A stretch of DNA of 64,000 bases from Dendrolimus kikuchii (GCA_019925095.2 CM034398.1:9253001-9317000); one strand, 5' to 3'; shown: positions 35,201 through 47,420, counted from the stretch's first letter. Made by a program: numbers and translations. Notes: generated by a model from the sequence alone, not told the origin.

Positions 35201-35939
35201 TTATTTTATGTGTAAGTGTCCCAAAGAGCTGGCAATGTTTCGGTAAAGGCTATCTCTTTCGACCGCTATGTTTATTGATTCCTTGTCGGAGCAAAACCTA
35301 AGATTTTTATCATGTCAATCAATTGAGCGCTTCGAAGTCAGCATCCCAAGATACAAACGCCTCAATAAAAAAATAGACAGACTACATACCTATAAACAAA
35401 ACATTTAATTTTACTTTTTAAGATGTTTTTAAACACGATACAATGAAAAGTTAAACAAAAAACTATAAACAAATTCTTTCTCATCTTTCAACAATGTTTA
35501 CGGATAGTTTCTTTACACTTTGCAAGTTAAAGTTATATCGGTATTCAGGCGAATTATTAAAAATAGTTTTTCAATATTTTATATCGGCTTTTTAACTTTT
35601 AAAAGAACTGCCAATCTACCACTGTATAAGCAGACGTACGAGCTCACGCCACCGATAATTCTGGTGGAAATACCAACCAAGCGAGTGAAGTGCTTCGTTT
35701 AACTTTTGTAATAGGTACCGTGGAGGAGTGGACTTCCTACAGATGTCTATTTTTCTGAAACTTTTATAATAATTTGGGTGTCTAAAGTCACACGTGAAAC
35801 GTTGTCTTTTAGGTAAAGGTGATGGACATCAAGTGCAATGTCGGTCAAATGCTAACTTACACTATATGTATAAAACCTTTTAAAACAAACTTTTAATTAG
35901 TTTACGCACAGAAGTTTGATGATAATTTGTTGTTGATAA
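32261..35939. other. No gene seen; small hairpins
   Basis: AT-rich. ACCTACTTATGA (33284-33295) pairs perfectly with TCATAAGTAGGT (33298-33309) over a 2-base loop. An imperfect stem lies around 33390-33475 (TTTTTAGGCA and TGCCTAAATA). Open frames at 33746 and 35065 have no recognisable product. Confidence 0.4.
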
Positions 35940-36503
35940 TCTATTATATTATAAAATTCTATACATGCCGTGTCTATACATTGAAGCTATTTAAAAAACA
36001 ATGGAATACACTATATAAACGATAAAGAACACGATGCAATTTTTTAGATTTGTTGTTTGTTTGTCGGTTTGTTTGCTTGTCTGTCTGTTTGGGATTCACG
36101 TAAAAACTACTGGGTCTATTTCGATGGGGTTTTCGTTAATCGACAGCAAATTCTTAGACTTAAAAGCTGCGCTACTTTATATCTTGGAAATCATGCGGGA
36201 ATTTTTCTGGGAATTATTTAAAATGGCCAGATAAAAAAAAATTGAATTACAATGTGATGTTTTTACTGATCGGTAGCAAATTTTATGTAATAAAATGTGT
36301 GTATTTTTTATCCTGGGAATCCCACGGGAATTTTCCCAGGAGTGGTTTGTAGTTGTTCGGGTGCACAAAAATTAACTTATTCCGACACAGTTTTCACTAA
36401 AACGATAGCTTACATTCTTTTATAAATGCTGCGGTACTTTGTGTCCCGGGAATCCCGCTCGAATTGCAATTCAAGCGTGGAAGAAGTGGCGGGCATATCG
36501 TAG
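35940..36503 (+). mobile_element. Longer Helitron-like family G, copy 1
   Basis: It starts TCTATTATATTATAAAATTC and ends GGGCATATCGTAG, where CTAG has become GTAG. The inner block 'atgccgtgtctatacattgaagc' and repeated GGGAAT..CCCGGG-like sequence are shared with the inverted copy at 50423-50863. At 564 bp it is longer than that copy; the extra length is internal. Non-coding. Confidence 0.6.
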
Positions 36504-39500
36504 TAACTAATATAAATTTTTCTATCGTGAGATTATTATTCACTTCATACAATATATTGACATTGTTAGAATTGTAATTAATTTATGATAGAATATGGAG
36601 TGCATTGACTGTCTAAACCATTCAAAAATATTGAATAAGTTCGCTACATTTTTTCTAAAATTATTAAGGTTAATGTTATTAATATACTTTTAACAAGAAT
36701 TTTACTATAATATACACGTCGAAAATAATTTGAGGTGTAATATCGCGTTTGCGTACATCCATAAAGGGCTCTGCATTCTTAATAAGCTTTGGTTATCCTG
36801 TCAGACACAATTTGTACAGCGTCTGCTTCTGTTAGCAGCTAGTTTGGGAATTATTGTCTGAGCTTTATTTGGTATGTATACATGTGGTGAGCTTTGAATT
36901 ATTTACTCTGCGGTACATATGCTTTAATTGAGAAGTTTCTGGGTCGGATTATGTTTCAGTTACGTAAATCCCGTGTTCTTTTTTCAACCTTCTTGTTGAC
37001 TCCAACATAGAGTTTTTGCGTTATTATTTATAGCCAGTGATATACTTTTTGAATATAAAACATTGCTTTTTCTTATTTTATTCTGTGCAGTTTTTTGTGA
37101 TGTATGTGGGTTTTTTCTTACATATTCAGAAAATTTTGACCAGTAAGTTTTTTTTATAATCGTGTGCCATGGTTTTATTTATTTAAAAATATATATCAAT
37201 AGTACGTTGTTTTCTTTATAAATATTTTAGGTTAAAATTAGTAGTTTCTTAGATAATACTTAAACCTTAACTTTAAGGGGTTAAAAGACAATAGTTCATA
37301 TACTTAATAGGTCTAAGTATGTTTAATACACGGGACAACTAATACACTCTTAGCACTTGCTCTTTTTCAGCACTCGGTTACATGTATGGTGGCGTTTTTT
37401 TTTGAGATTTTACTATACTATTGTGTAGCGGCACGTAGAATACAACTTATTGCCAAATTTCTTCTAAATAGGCCTAGTAGTTTTGAGGAAAATTGCTGTT
37501 AATAGTTATTGTTAAGCAAATGCATTGACGATTTAATAAATAGCCATGGAACCCTACAACAAAGGACACTTATAATTTCTTCTTGTGTTTCAGTTAATAC
37601 TTAAGATGGCATCCTTTTAAGATGAATAATGCAAAGGAGAACGCCCATGATTTTCTGGACCGCCGTCTAGAACTGCGTCAAAATTAAACTTCTCCTGGAC
37701 AATGTATAAACAACCAACTAGTAACACCAGCTATTATTTATGAAATCGAAACCCGGGTTTTGATGTATTTTGGTAAAATATAACCTAACTTCAAAATCAA
37801 ACAAGTCGTTTGAAGTCGAAATAATTAGTAATTTTTGTACTTACACAGATATTTTGAATTAACTCATTAGCCGATATTCCAATATAACCGTCTACGGTTC
37901 ATTTGTATTTGTAAACGTAATACACAGAGAAACCCCACAAACTAAAAACTTCATTAACATTCAATACAACAGAACAAACGAATAATGGCGGCCGGGTGGC
38001 GGTATGTACCTACTGTCATGTTGCGCAGGCGAGGAAACTATCCCTAGTTCCCTCGCCTGCGCAACATGACTAATTATGTACATTATGTGTTTTTAAATTG
38101 ATGTACGTTAGATGCTCAAGTCATAAATCCACCTGGTTCTAATAATTTGTCATAGTTAACAAAAATATATTGATTATTCTCAATAAAGAATGAATACTTG
38201 TCCGCGTCGTTAATTGTAAACAAACCATTTGATATGAGTATATTTAAAACGAGTTGTAATCAATTCATAGTAAATTAAATATTTTTTAATATAATATGAA
38301 TTATGATGAATAGCTTTTAGAAGACTGATATAAGAATATGTGATCTTGTCAAAATCGATTCACTAACAAAATGTGTGAATCCGTGATTGTAATTGTTCGG
38401 TCACAACACTATAAGAAATTAACGGCTTCCTATTTCCGCCACCGTAATTTGCAAGTAAATCAATATTATATTTTATTTTGTTACGAATGGAATCTCCTGT
38501 TCAAAACGTTGATTGCGATAGTCAAATGATATTAAAAATTAAGCAAATAATGACTATTGTTTTCATTTTGACGCAAGAGAAAAAGCTGGCCCAAGAATGG
38601 GCATTCTCCTTTAGAACATTAAAATTACTAAGTAACGTGAGATTAATTTCATTAATACTTTCAAGTAAACTGGGATCACGTTGTTAAGTTCAACGTTAAA
38701 TCAAAGTGGCTTCTACAGGGGTTATTAAAATTTGAGATGATCTAGTGTGCCTCGATTATATCTATACTATATACTCCATGCGGCGTTGAGAGCCTAAACA
38801 GATCGGTGTCCCGTGGAAACTAAGGGTAGTAGTACAGTTTTCCAGAATAAAATTAATCTCGTTATCAAAAGTAAGTAGGTATACATTTATAACGAATTTC
38901 ATTAAAATCTTTTTGTTAGCTTTACTCGCGTAGACTTAAGGTCTATTTCCCGTAGAACTACCGCATCTTCTGAAATAAAGATAAAGTATCAAATGCTCAT
39001 CTCATCAGATTATAAATTATTATCATAAATTGTAAACCACATAAAGACTACCTGGCCTGCGAAAAATATCAGGTATCCCTTAGAAACGTTATCATACATA
39101 TATACACACATACATACTTATATATATACGAATAGCAATACCTAGATACTATTACTTATTAGTAAAAATAACAGCTTGTGTTGCTTTTACGTGAAACAGA
39201 TGATATTGCGTAACGTAAATATAACACAGTGTCAAAATTTTAAGTGAATAAAAAAAGGACAATAGTTTTTTGGATATAAAAATATGATGTTGTATAACTT
39301 GCTGTATCCGTCAGTGGGATCACAACTAGATTTCGGTTTTATATTCTGAACCCTGAAAGATATTGAAATGAAACTCAGATGTAAATTTAAAATAGTATAT
39401 ATCTGTTTAAATTTCTAAAATTTGCACTGAATTCGGAGCCTATTCAAAATAGACTTCCAAACAAGCTGACATAAAAAAAAATATAAACATTAATTTATGA

Positions 39501-39536
39501 ATAAATATCGTAATTTTCCAATTTTCACTACAAAAG
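36504..39536. other. No gene seen apart from one hairpin
   Basis: AT-rich intron-like DNA. The only clear structure is the hairpin at 38015-38070, listed separately. Confidence 0.4.
38015..38070. repeat. GC-rich 26-bp hairpin, 4-base loop
   Basis: GTCATGTTGCGCAGGCGAGG plus AAACTA (38015-38040) pairs with 38045-38070 with one mismatch; the loop is TCCC. The stem is much richer in G+C than its surroundings. Confidence 0.95.
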
Positions 39537-39672
39537 ATTGATTTCGATCGCTTTTAGCGATAAGGCCGACTTTTGTTTTACCAAGTAACTATTGTCTTGT
39601 TGTGCATTTTTTTGTAATTTTTGTTTTGGTGAACAATAAAGTGTTGTCTATGTCTATGTCTATGTCTATGAT
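39537..39672 (+). mobile_element. CR1/Zenon-like LINE 3' tail, copy Z2
   Basis: GATCGCTTTTAGCGATAAGG is the forward reading of the Z-family block. It is followed by GGTGAACAATAAAGTG and a (TCTATG)n tail at about 39648-39671, the simple-repeat end typical of such LINEs. Confidence 0.65.
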
Positions 39673-40032
39673 TTAGATATAGAAGACGAATTATTGAAGT
39701 TTCTTCTATAGTAACGAAATTATTATTGAATGATTTTCCATTCTACATCTGACAACTAACTTAGTTTGAGGCATCAAAGGACAAGGTTTCAAACCTGCAA
39801 CACTGTCCACTTTAGTATTGAATTGGAACAGAGGTTTGAATTGTCAACTTGATTGCATTTAGTACAATAGTTCCAGATAACTTGGCATGACAAGTTTATA
39901 TCGAAACCATGAAACCTTTGGACGATAGTTTTGTATGAACATTTGTCTATTATTGGCACTAGGTACTTTGAGTTTTCTGAAAAGTTTTTGTGTTAGCAGT
40001 ACTTTTTAGATAGATAACACTTTAATGTACAC

Positions 40033-40228
40033 CATTACAGAAAACTTACGAACTAGTGTTATTCTAATTGTGTACAAAGGGCGGTCTTATCGCTAAAAAG
40101 CGATCTCTTCTAAACAACCCGTGGGAAGAATATTGCTGATTAGGAGTGGCGACGGTGGTGTACATAATTATTGTATAAATATATAACTATACTCTATATA
40201 CAAATATGCACATAAGATATATATATAT

Positions 40229-40264
<36 letters not shown>

Positions 40265-40580
40265 AGATATAATAATAAAATGCAATCATTTAAACATAAT
40301 AAACATATAGCTATATGCAATATAATACTAAGTATATAAAAGTACATATCATTTTATTGCAGATAGTATTTCCTGGCTATTTTCTTAAATGTTAATAGAG
40401 ATTTTGCTTGTCTAACAGCAGCAGGCAATGCATTCAGAAGTAGGACAGCCCTAACCGTAAAATAATTGTTGAAAAACGTTGTATTATGAATATGTTATGA
40501 ATAAGTCTATGTTGACTGGAAGGACGTAAATTTTTAGTTTACTTAAAATAGGAGGAGGTTCTTAATTCGTCGTGTAAATA
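40033..40580 (-). pseudogene. CR1-like LINE: RT C-terminus and 3' tail (Z3)
   Basis: On the minus strand an RT C-terminal peptide is readable: FFNNYFTVRAVLLLNALPAA, then VRQAKSLLTFKKIARKYYL, with its stop at 40354-40356. The 3' untranslated part contains a (TA)n run (40216-40270) and ends with the Z-family block at 40140-40075. This is the copy that identifies the Z repeats as LINE tails. A small AACCGACTTC-family scrap (GGAGGAGGTTCTTAATTCG, about 40551-40570) borders it. Confidence 0.7.
40216..40270. repeat. (TA)n microsatellite
   Basis: About 50 bases of almost uninterrupted TA repeat with one AATA interruption in the middle, lying in the 3' part of LINE copy Z3. Confidence 0.9.
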
Positions 40581-40589
40581 TTTTTCGTT

Positions 40590-40760
40590 AGGACATATAG
40601 ATAGATAGATAGAAAACGCTTTATTGTTCACCACATACAACAAGTAAAAGCAGGAACAATGGGCGACCTTATCGCTTTAGAATTTGGAGCGATCTATTCC
40701 ATACACCCCGGGCTATGGATTTTACAAACGGAATGGCAACTGTATGATGGTAGTGTGTAA
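40590..40760 (-). mobile_element. CR1/Zenon-like LINE 3' tail, copy Z4
   Basis: (TAGA)n at 40598-40612 is the complement of a simple-repeat tail. It is followed by AAAACGCTTTATTGTTCACC and the block GGGCGACCTTATCGC. Head-to-tail with Z3 in the same orientation. Confidence 0.65.
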
Positions 40761-40800
40761 ATTAAATACTGCATAATATGCAGTTTCTATGTCTTTTGTG

Positions 40801-41083
40801 TTTTTTTATTGTTGATGCAAAATTATTACCGTCGCCTATGGACATTTGCAACACCAAGGGTGCTAACAATATGCTACCAGTCTTAAAGAGGATACTGGAA
40901 CTTGGCCACTGGTGCCGAACATAAGTCTAGGTTGTTCTGGTGGCATACTCGAAACTAGTGCTAGCATTCAGAGAGGAAATTGCCCTACCACCTGGTTGTA
41001 GATTGTTTTGTCGCCTCTTACGACAGGCCACCTGGCCGCAGGAATTCGTATTCTTTCTCTATTCCTGCACTGATAAAATGTCT
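40801..41083 (-). mobile_element. Family C tail repeat, copy 7
   Basis: Near full length, from the T-rich tail complement (40801) to ATTCCTGCACTGATAAAATG (41061-41080). It faces a plus-strand copy at 41440-41726, making a large inverted pair 356 bases apart. Confidence 0.7.
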
Positions 41084-41439
41084 ATCCAAAGAAATTATAA
41101 TGTGCCTCTTAAGACACGTGAGCTATGTACAGAAATTATGAACCGTTTTTTTAACACGCGTGATGTGAGTGACGCATTCAACATGGAGAGTTCTTATATA
41201 TCTGTACCTGCTAATAATATTGTATTGCCATATGGAAAGACCTGCTCTACAATAATCATTAAAATCGTTTTATAATAAAGACTACCCGTGATTTTTTACG
41301 AATCTGGCAAACAGGTAGTCGGCTGACATAATGAAAAAAGGTTACAGTCAAGCAAACGCGTTGCCAGCGTTTAAGGTTTAATAAAGGAGATGAGATAGAG
41401 GAGTCAGATAGGAGGAAGGCTAGGATAGGAGGATAATCT

Positions 41440-41726
41440 ATCTGTGCATGAACGGAGAAAGAATACAATTTCCCGCGGCCGGGCGGCCTGTCGTAAGAGG
41501 CGACAAAACAACCAACAGCCAGGTGGTAGGGTATTTGCTCGACTGGATCTTGTGTTGTGTTCCGGCATTAGTGACCAGGTTCCAGTCTCCCTTAAGAGAG
41601 CAGCAGCCCATTTGTAGCACGTTTGGTGTTGCAAATGTCGATAGACGATGCTAACCGCTTTCCATCAAGTGGGTCGTCTGCCGGTCTGCTGAACTCCTGC
41701 AATAAAAAATAATAATAATAATAAGG
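41440..41726 (+). mobile_element. Family C tail repeat, copy 8
   Basis: Full-length plus copy from TCTGTGCATGAACGGAGAAA to CCTGCAATAAAAAATAATAA, with an (AAT)n tail. It is the best example for the family's length (about 270 bases plus tail). Confidence 0.75.
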
Positions 41727-42249
41727 ATTAAGGCGGATCACTGGTGCGAACCTACCTTCACAGAGAACTTATTCGTGGTTCCTACTGCAGAGCGATCTTG
41801 TGAACTAGCGTTGTCAAAAAAAAAACTAAGAAAATTCACAATAATTTCATGCTTTACACATATTTGCTCATTCGTAGGTAAGTGCGCCTAGTACTGGTAG
41901 TAACAACTATGCATAGTTTCTTCTAGCATTCAGATTATTTGAATCACGGAAACAGTCACGGACTGAAAATGTTCATCACCTTAATGTCGGCTTTTGCTTG
42001 CACGAGTACAAGAACCAATATTGCCAAAATTTTAATTAATTTTATGTATGTAAAATATAGAAACGTGAAAAAAGAAAAAGAGCCATATTGACAACGACAG
42101 ACGCTGAGATTAACAACAAGAAACAAAGAGGATATAATGACTACGCTTAACATAAATATTAAAATCAATGAAAAGGTTTTATATGTCTAAACAATCTTCT
42201 TATACAAGATAGAAGATCAAAAAAAATTTGATCTAAGTAATTTTAAACT

Positions 42250-42565
42250 TTAGTGCATGTTGGCGCGGGCGGGAGCATAAAAGAGATGGAAAGGACTTAC
42301 AGGATAAGGTCGCCGCACCAGACACGCTACGAGCGACGCGGTCTTCGCAGCGGCAGGCACTTTTTCCTCGTGATCCTTCCTTCTCGTCTTGCGCTTCCTT
42401 CGATAGTGGACCAGCAGAAACCTGCGCGCGGGTTCATGTAAGCGGGTATAAAATTCGGCACAACACACAAAACGCGGGGAGGTTTGTGCGGAAGCAGCGG
42501 TGCGTTCGGCGGTCGGACGTAGACTATGTCACATTACATAGTGACAGATGCGACGAAAGAAAAAA
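42250..42565. promoter_or_regulatory. GC-rich island with TATA box; possible exon
   Basis: The island is clearly richer in G+C than its surroundings. Plus strand: TATAAAATTCGG at 42447 with a GC-rich start region and a donor-like AAAAAGGTAAC near 42567. Minus strand: an open frame (KRKTRRKDHEEKVPAAAKTA in part) runs into a consensus donor, GTAAGT, around 42298. Both readings cannot be judged without RNA data. It could be an alternative first exon of the host gene or a decayed repeat. Confidence 0.3.
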
Positions 42566-43179
42566 GGTAACAAAGAGGCGGTGACCAAATAGGTCGGCGT
42601 TAACAGTGTCAAATAGTTAAACATAATTTTCTATGGAATAGTCTGTTCTGTGACTTAGTCTGATAACGTAACATGTGCTCGCGGAACGTTAAATGAATCA
42701 ATTTGAAAACTGGCGAACATTTTCATACCATTACTGTACATGGAGGTATAATTAATGTGAGTTTTTTAGAAAGTTTACTTAATCTGTAGAGTCAACAGAT
42801 TTGTTAATTTTAATTAAATTATACCTTGATGTGAGTTAGCAAAGCTAAACTTAATAGTTATTTTGAGAACTAATTGAATTTTTTCATACTTATTAGTTTT
42901 AAAAGTAATCAAAGATTTTTAATAAGAATTACCCGAAACCTTAAAATTAAGTACGTACTTGTTTTTTAAAGTAATGTAAGTATGTCGAAGGTTTCACTGG
43001 GTTATTTTATGTTTCTGACCAAGCAGAAATTAGCACGTTTACTAAGTACTTTCAATAATCTAAGTATTGGTGGCAGTTGCTTCTTCTTTGGAAATGAAAC
43101 TCGATATAAAATTGGACTGTATGATTATTATTAAGATATATCTTAGAATCGAAATATACATAAAGGAATACGTAATTAC

Positions 43180-43395
43180 AAATTGTGCGAGAGAGTCGGG
43201 AGAAACAGTGGTAAGTCGTCAATGAGAATTGTGGTGGTTTTTGCCTCCAAGGCCGCCCCTAAATCCCGCGTACCGTCCGACGAGTTAACTGCTATAATGT
43301 GCGAGCTATGGGCGTCGCCGGTATGCGGGGCGCGGAGAGTAGGTGTGCTCCGGCGGGCGAGTCAGGGGGGTGCTCTCTGTCCGCAACACTAAGCT
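43180..43395. other. GC-richer patch, identity unknown
   Basis: A 69-codon plus frame (43183-43392) and a minus frame both cross it. Neither has a recognisable domain. It may be a fragment of a GC-rich mobile element. Confidence 0.25.
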
Positions 43396-43554
43396 TGAAG
43401 CGTTGGTTCGTCTATAATAATATTTTTAACATATAATACAAGCGTGATTTGCTTAGTTTAGGAATATATAATGTACACACGACTTAGAGCCAGTGAGCTT
43501 TGTGCAGAGGAAGTCACGTAAACTTCCTCTTTGTTGCCCTTGATTGTAACAAAA

Positions 43555-43680
43555 TCTATATGCGTAATTGCTTAATATTTTCTTAAGTTTTCGCGACTTG
43601 TATACATAATAAAACGACGGAATAATAAAAATCAAATAAATTACCGCGCTTAAAACCTTTAAAACGTAGTTTTATTATCC
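43555..43680 (+). repeat. Dispersed repeat E, copy 2
   Basis: 'cttaagttttcgcgacttg', TACACATAAT-like sequence, and 'gcgcttaaaacctttaaaac' match 19976-20150; this copy lacks about 60 bases present in the first. Confidence 0.5.
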
Positions 43681-44861
43681 ATAATTGCTTTTAATTCCGT
43701 TGCACAAATATATTTATTCCCAATTTTATCCCCATTGGCTTATTATTTTTTTTTAAACAGGTTAAAGGTTTAATTAAAAATAAGGAATAAAGCGATTATA
43801 GACTGTGTAACAAATCGCTGCCAGATGGGAGCGTGCCCAAAAGGCTGGTTGCATTGCCGCGCTGTATAGCGATGCTTATGCGTTGGGCCAAAATTTGAGC
43901 CAGCCAGATCACGTGTGCCATACAAGAGATTCTTGCGAATTTCTTTGACGAAACAAAAGAAAACTGAGGGAATTATTTGATTAAAATAGTATCTATGCTC
44001 TTTGTTCTGAGTAGTTATATAATTTTATACTACTACCATCCTAACCTTAGTCTATAAAAGTTTTTTTTAATGTGTTCTGAAATCGAAAGGCCCAGACTGA
44101 TATGTTTACCTTTCTGTTAATCCCTTTTCCCTTATGTCACTCAGACTTCACAACATTATTCAAGAGATAAGTTTACTATGGCACGACACTGAAATGGTAG
44201 GCTTGCCTATTTAGTAGGCCACGGCGCCTAGTTTCGGGTCGAGTGTAACGTACCGACCCAGTTGTATGCTGCAACGTCGATATGCTGTCAGAGCACTACC
44301 TTCCCAACTATATATTTGCTACTCATGCTGAATTGCAAGTGCCTTAATGCGTTGGTATAAAGTATAAAATACACAAACACGTCATTTCGAGTGTATCATG
44401 TTAAATTTGTTCTGACGAATGTCGCGTGCTTATTTCAAACATAATTTGATGCTTCTGTTGCATTTTTTAAATATGTAACTGCTCATAAAAATTGCATTCG
44501 CTGCTGTTATGTGACCCTATTACCTTACTTTAGTTATACATGGATAAGTTTTGCTATTCATAGCAGTGAGCAGCAGAACTTTACATAGCAGTGTATTACT
44601 ACCATGGAAGAGTTACCAGTGGTTATTTCCACTTTGATATATTGCCACTAGTATCGATCTATCATATTTTTTTACGTAGATAACATTTATTTTTGATATT
44701 AATTTCATTTTTAAATATGAAATCGGAAAGAAAGTTGTTAAAATTACTTTTTTGACTTATATGTCTTAATTCACACGACAGTTTCTTTACTAGTATTATT
44801 CTGTATAAAATCTGTGTTTGTTTTATTTAGCAATAAGTTGTAGTATTACCTATCTATAAAA
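43681..44861. other. No gene seen
   Basis: AT-rich, except a GC-richer stretch at 43825-43915 of unknown origin. Confidence 0.4.
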
Positions 44862-45310
44862 AAGTGAAAAAACTTCAACGGACAAGTGGAAAAACGAATT
44901 GCAACAAAATTTTAACTTGAAGTTTTACGGGCAGGTTTTCAAATTGTACAAGTACATTAACAATCTGCCTGTAAAACATTAAGTTAAAATTTTGTTGCGA
45001 TTCGTTTTCCCACTTGTCCATTGAAGTTTCACTTCTACTATGTGTCCCAGCACACATTTCGATTTTTCGCAGGTTTACTGCAAATTATGATTTGGTTAGG
45101 TTAGGTACATTTTAATTAATACATTCTTTATTTAAACACATTTTATTTTATAAAAAATAAAAATTTAATTCGATCCGGAACCAATAAAAACATCGATAGT
45201 CTACTCTAACATTATGCCGCCCTTACACGCGGCCGTAACGCTTTTTCGTGACAGAAAAATCCTAAGACCCCGTCTATATAGAAGTTTCACTTCAAAAATA
45301 ATGTGTGTAG
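44862..45310. mobile_element. Foldback element, copy 1 (single-unit arms)
   Basis: The arms are 44869-44936 and about 44965-45030, inverted to each other. Each carries one 26-base unit (CAACGGACAAGTGGAAAAAC at 44876; its complement ends at 45023) and the block AATTTTAACTTGAAGTTTTAC. A body shared with 48020-48260 follows on the right ('gatttggttaggttaggtac', 'cgatccggaacca', 'cgctttttcgtgac'), ending GTCTATATAGAAGTTTCACTTC. No open frame for a transposase. Confidence 0.7.
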
Positions 45311-46484
45311 CACATTAATTACGCAAGATTTAGAGGTCTTTTCAGTTTCTGTTTTGTAGATAGAGTGAGGGATCGACTTACAGGAAATGTCTCTTCCTTA
45401 GAAATGTAAAACTTAATTATTAATTCAATGTACCCTTAGTTATTTAGTACAGTTATATATCAAAATACCCTTATTAATTTAGTTAGTATAGTTCCACCTT
45501 AGCTAGGTGCCGTTACGGTACCTAGCGAAGATGAAACTAACAATGAGAGCTATATATTAAAAGTACGTTGTTATTGCCGTTGCCACGACGATGTATTTGT
45601 TAGTAAATTGCTCCGGTGGCGGCAATAAAATGCGATGGGAGCTCCATATTTTCGGCTATATTCGTCTATCCTTCGGGAAAAAATTTTTTCTGGACGTAAA
45701 ATACCCTATGTCCTTTTCTATACTCCTGACAACGAGTATGGAAAATTTCATGGTGATCTGTTGCGTAGTTAAGGCGTGAAACCGTAACAAACAAAAAAGA
45801 TACTTTCTCATTTATAATATTACATAGGATATTTTGTTTAATAATATCAACACATTAATGCCTCACAGTTGAACTCACCCCCTTTCTTTTTAGAGGGGAT
45901 GGGGGTGCGTAAGGTTATGATGACACAAAATTTTAATTACACGTGATTAAAATAATGATTAAAAGTACTTGACACTAGATTCTTTAATTTTGTCTATTAT
46001 ATAATATGTCTTAATTTAAATCCTATTTTATTTTAATAAAATATATTGTTTTATATATCCACGGTTATTACCTACAATTTTATAAATCTTAGTACACAGA
46101 TTGGCTTAAACATTTTATTTCTATGTAGGCTTTTATAAGTTTGAAAAAATGTCGTGCTTATTCCCAGAGCATTAAGTCTTTAATCTTTTCTTAAGTCAAA
46201 TGACCTTTTCAAGTTTTCTATTTGTTTATAGTATAGTTGAATTTGAAGAAGAGTTAATTTAAAACTTAGACTGAAAATTTAATAATAGAATCGTTTAAGT
46301 TTTCAATGATACTATTATTTGAAGAATGTTTAAGTTAAGTTAGGATTTTAAATTAAACTAAAATTAAATGAGTAACATAGCGGTTACGTCTTATTTATTA
46401 CTATTTATATTTAAATTTATTTTAGGTAAATGTATTATGTAGGCAGGTAACTCCTTATTTTAGACCAAAGCATAGACAAACAGA
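45311..46484. other. No gene seen
   Basis: AT-rich. GCTAGGTGCCG/CGGTACCTAGC forms an 11-bp stem near 45501-45525. A 62-codon frame at 45591-45779 may be part of a dispersed repeat but could not be assigned. Confidence 0.35.
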
Positions 46485-46640
46485 AGTAGACAAATACAAA
46501 AAATAGTACAACGGGCGGCCTTATCGCTAAAAATCGATCTTTTCTAGGTAACCCCTGGCAGTGTTTAATAAATTTTTAAAGTGTCGGTTCTGCAGTCGAT
46601 AGATAATGATATAAGTATTATATTATATGTATTGTGTAAG
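46485..46640 (-). mobile_element. CR1/Zenon-like LINE 3' tail, copy Z5
   Basis: The CAACGGGCGGCCTTATCGCT block (46510-46529) and the AAATCGATCTTTTCTAGGTA block identify the family. Truncated and diverged. Confidence 0.6.
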
Positions 46641-46734
46641 TGCATATAAGTACAAAAATCAATATCACTATATATACATATGTATATACACATACGTATA
46701 CACACACGTATATACAGGTGAATTTTTCAAATGT

Positions 46735-47420
46735 CTTTCAAGAGTACGATTTTCACGAAAACTAAAGTGGCATAATTAATTTTTTGAAAAATCAATTACC
46801 CTTGTCAAGAATCGAATACGCTGACTTTCAAAAAATAAACAAATGCTGTATTATTATATCAAATAATACTGTAGCTTGAAAGGATCAATTTCTGCGAAGG
46901 AATGTCAAAGGGCAAACCAAAGAAAAGGTTGTTTTTAAACAAAATGTTCTATTTTCCATACATTAATTAAACATCAAATTGCGGTGGTCAATTGACCGCA
47001 CCACATTTAAACGTAATCAATGTTTACCCATCGACTGATTTTATTGTTTAAGGTAAAGTGACGGGCGCGCCGAATAATAATTTATATCTATAAAATGAAT
47101 ATTTTTTTTTTGAATAGGCATCTGCCTATTAAAAAAAATAATATTCATAATTTCCATATTGAATAAAATAAGGTGCGGTTTAATTAATGTGTGGTGAATT
47201 GAAAATTTTGTGCAAAAACGATCCTTTCCCTTAGTTTTCCATTTGAATTTGCTTCACAGAAATTAATCCTTACAATCTACAATTGTACACTATGTCTTGA
47301 TATGGTAATACACGATAAATTTATTTTTTCAAAATCAGCCGATTCGATTCCTGACTAGAGTAATTGATTTTTCAAAATTCTAATGATACCACTTTAGTTC
47401 TCATTTTGATGAGAACTATA
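46735..47420. mobile_element. Candidate TIR element made of repeat F ends
   Basis: About 105 bases at 46740-46845 are the inverted counterpart of 47315-47415; the key block is 'cgattcctgactagagtaat' read at 47344. The inner 465 bases contain the palindrome GGTCAATTGACC (about 46987-46998) and the hairpin at 47095-47148. A third half-copy stands alone at 21640. This layout suits a non-autonomous DNA element or foldback; no transposase is visible. Confidence 0.5.
47095..47148. repeat. 26-bp hairpin with 2-base loop
   Basis: The arm 47095-47120, ending TGAATAGGCA, pairs with 47123-47148 (TGCCTATTAA...) with few mismatches in the T/A runs; the loop is TC. It lies within the candidate TIR element 46735-47420. 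Confidence 0.85.

Noticed and set aside
43183..43392. 69-codon plus frame as a gene or exon
   Set aside because: No domain, no splice sites that fit, and equal openness on the other strand; listed only as an unknown GC-rich patch.
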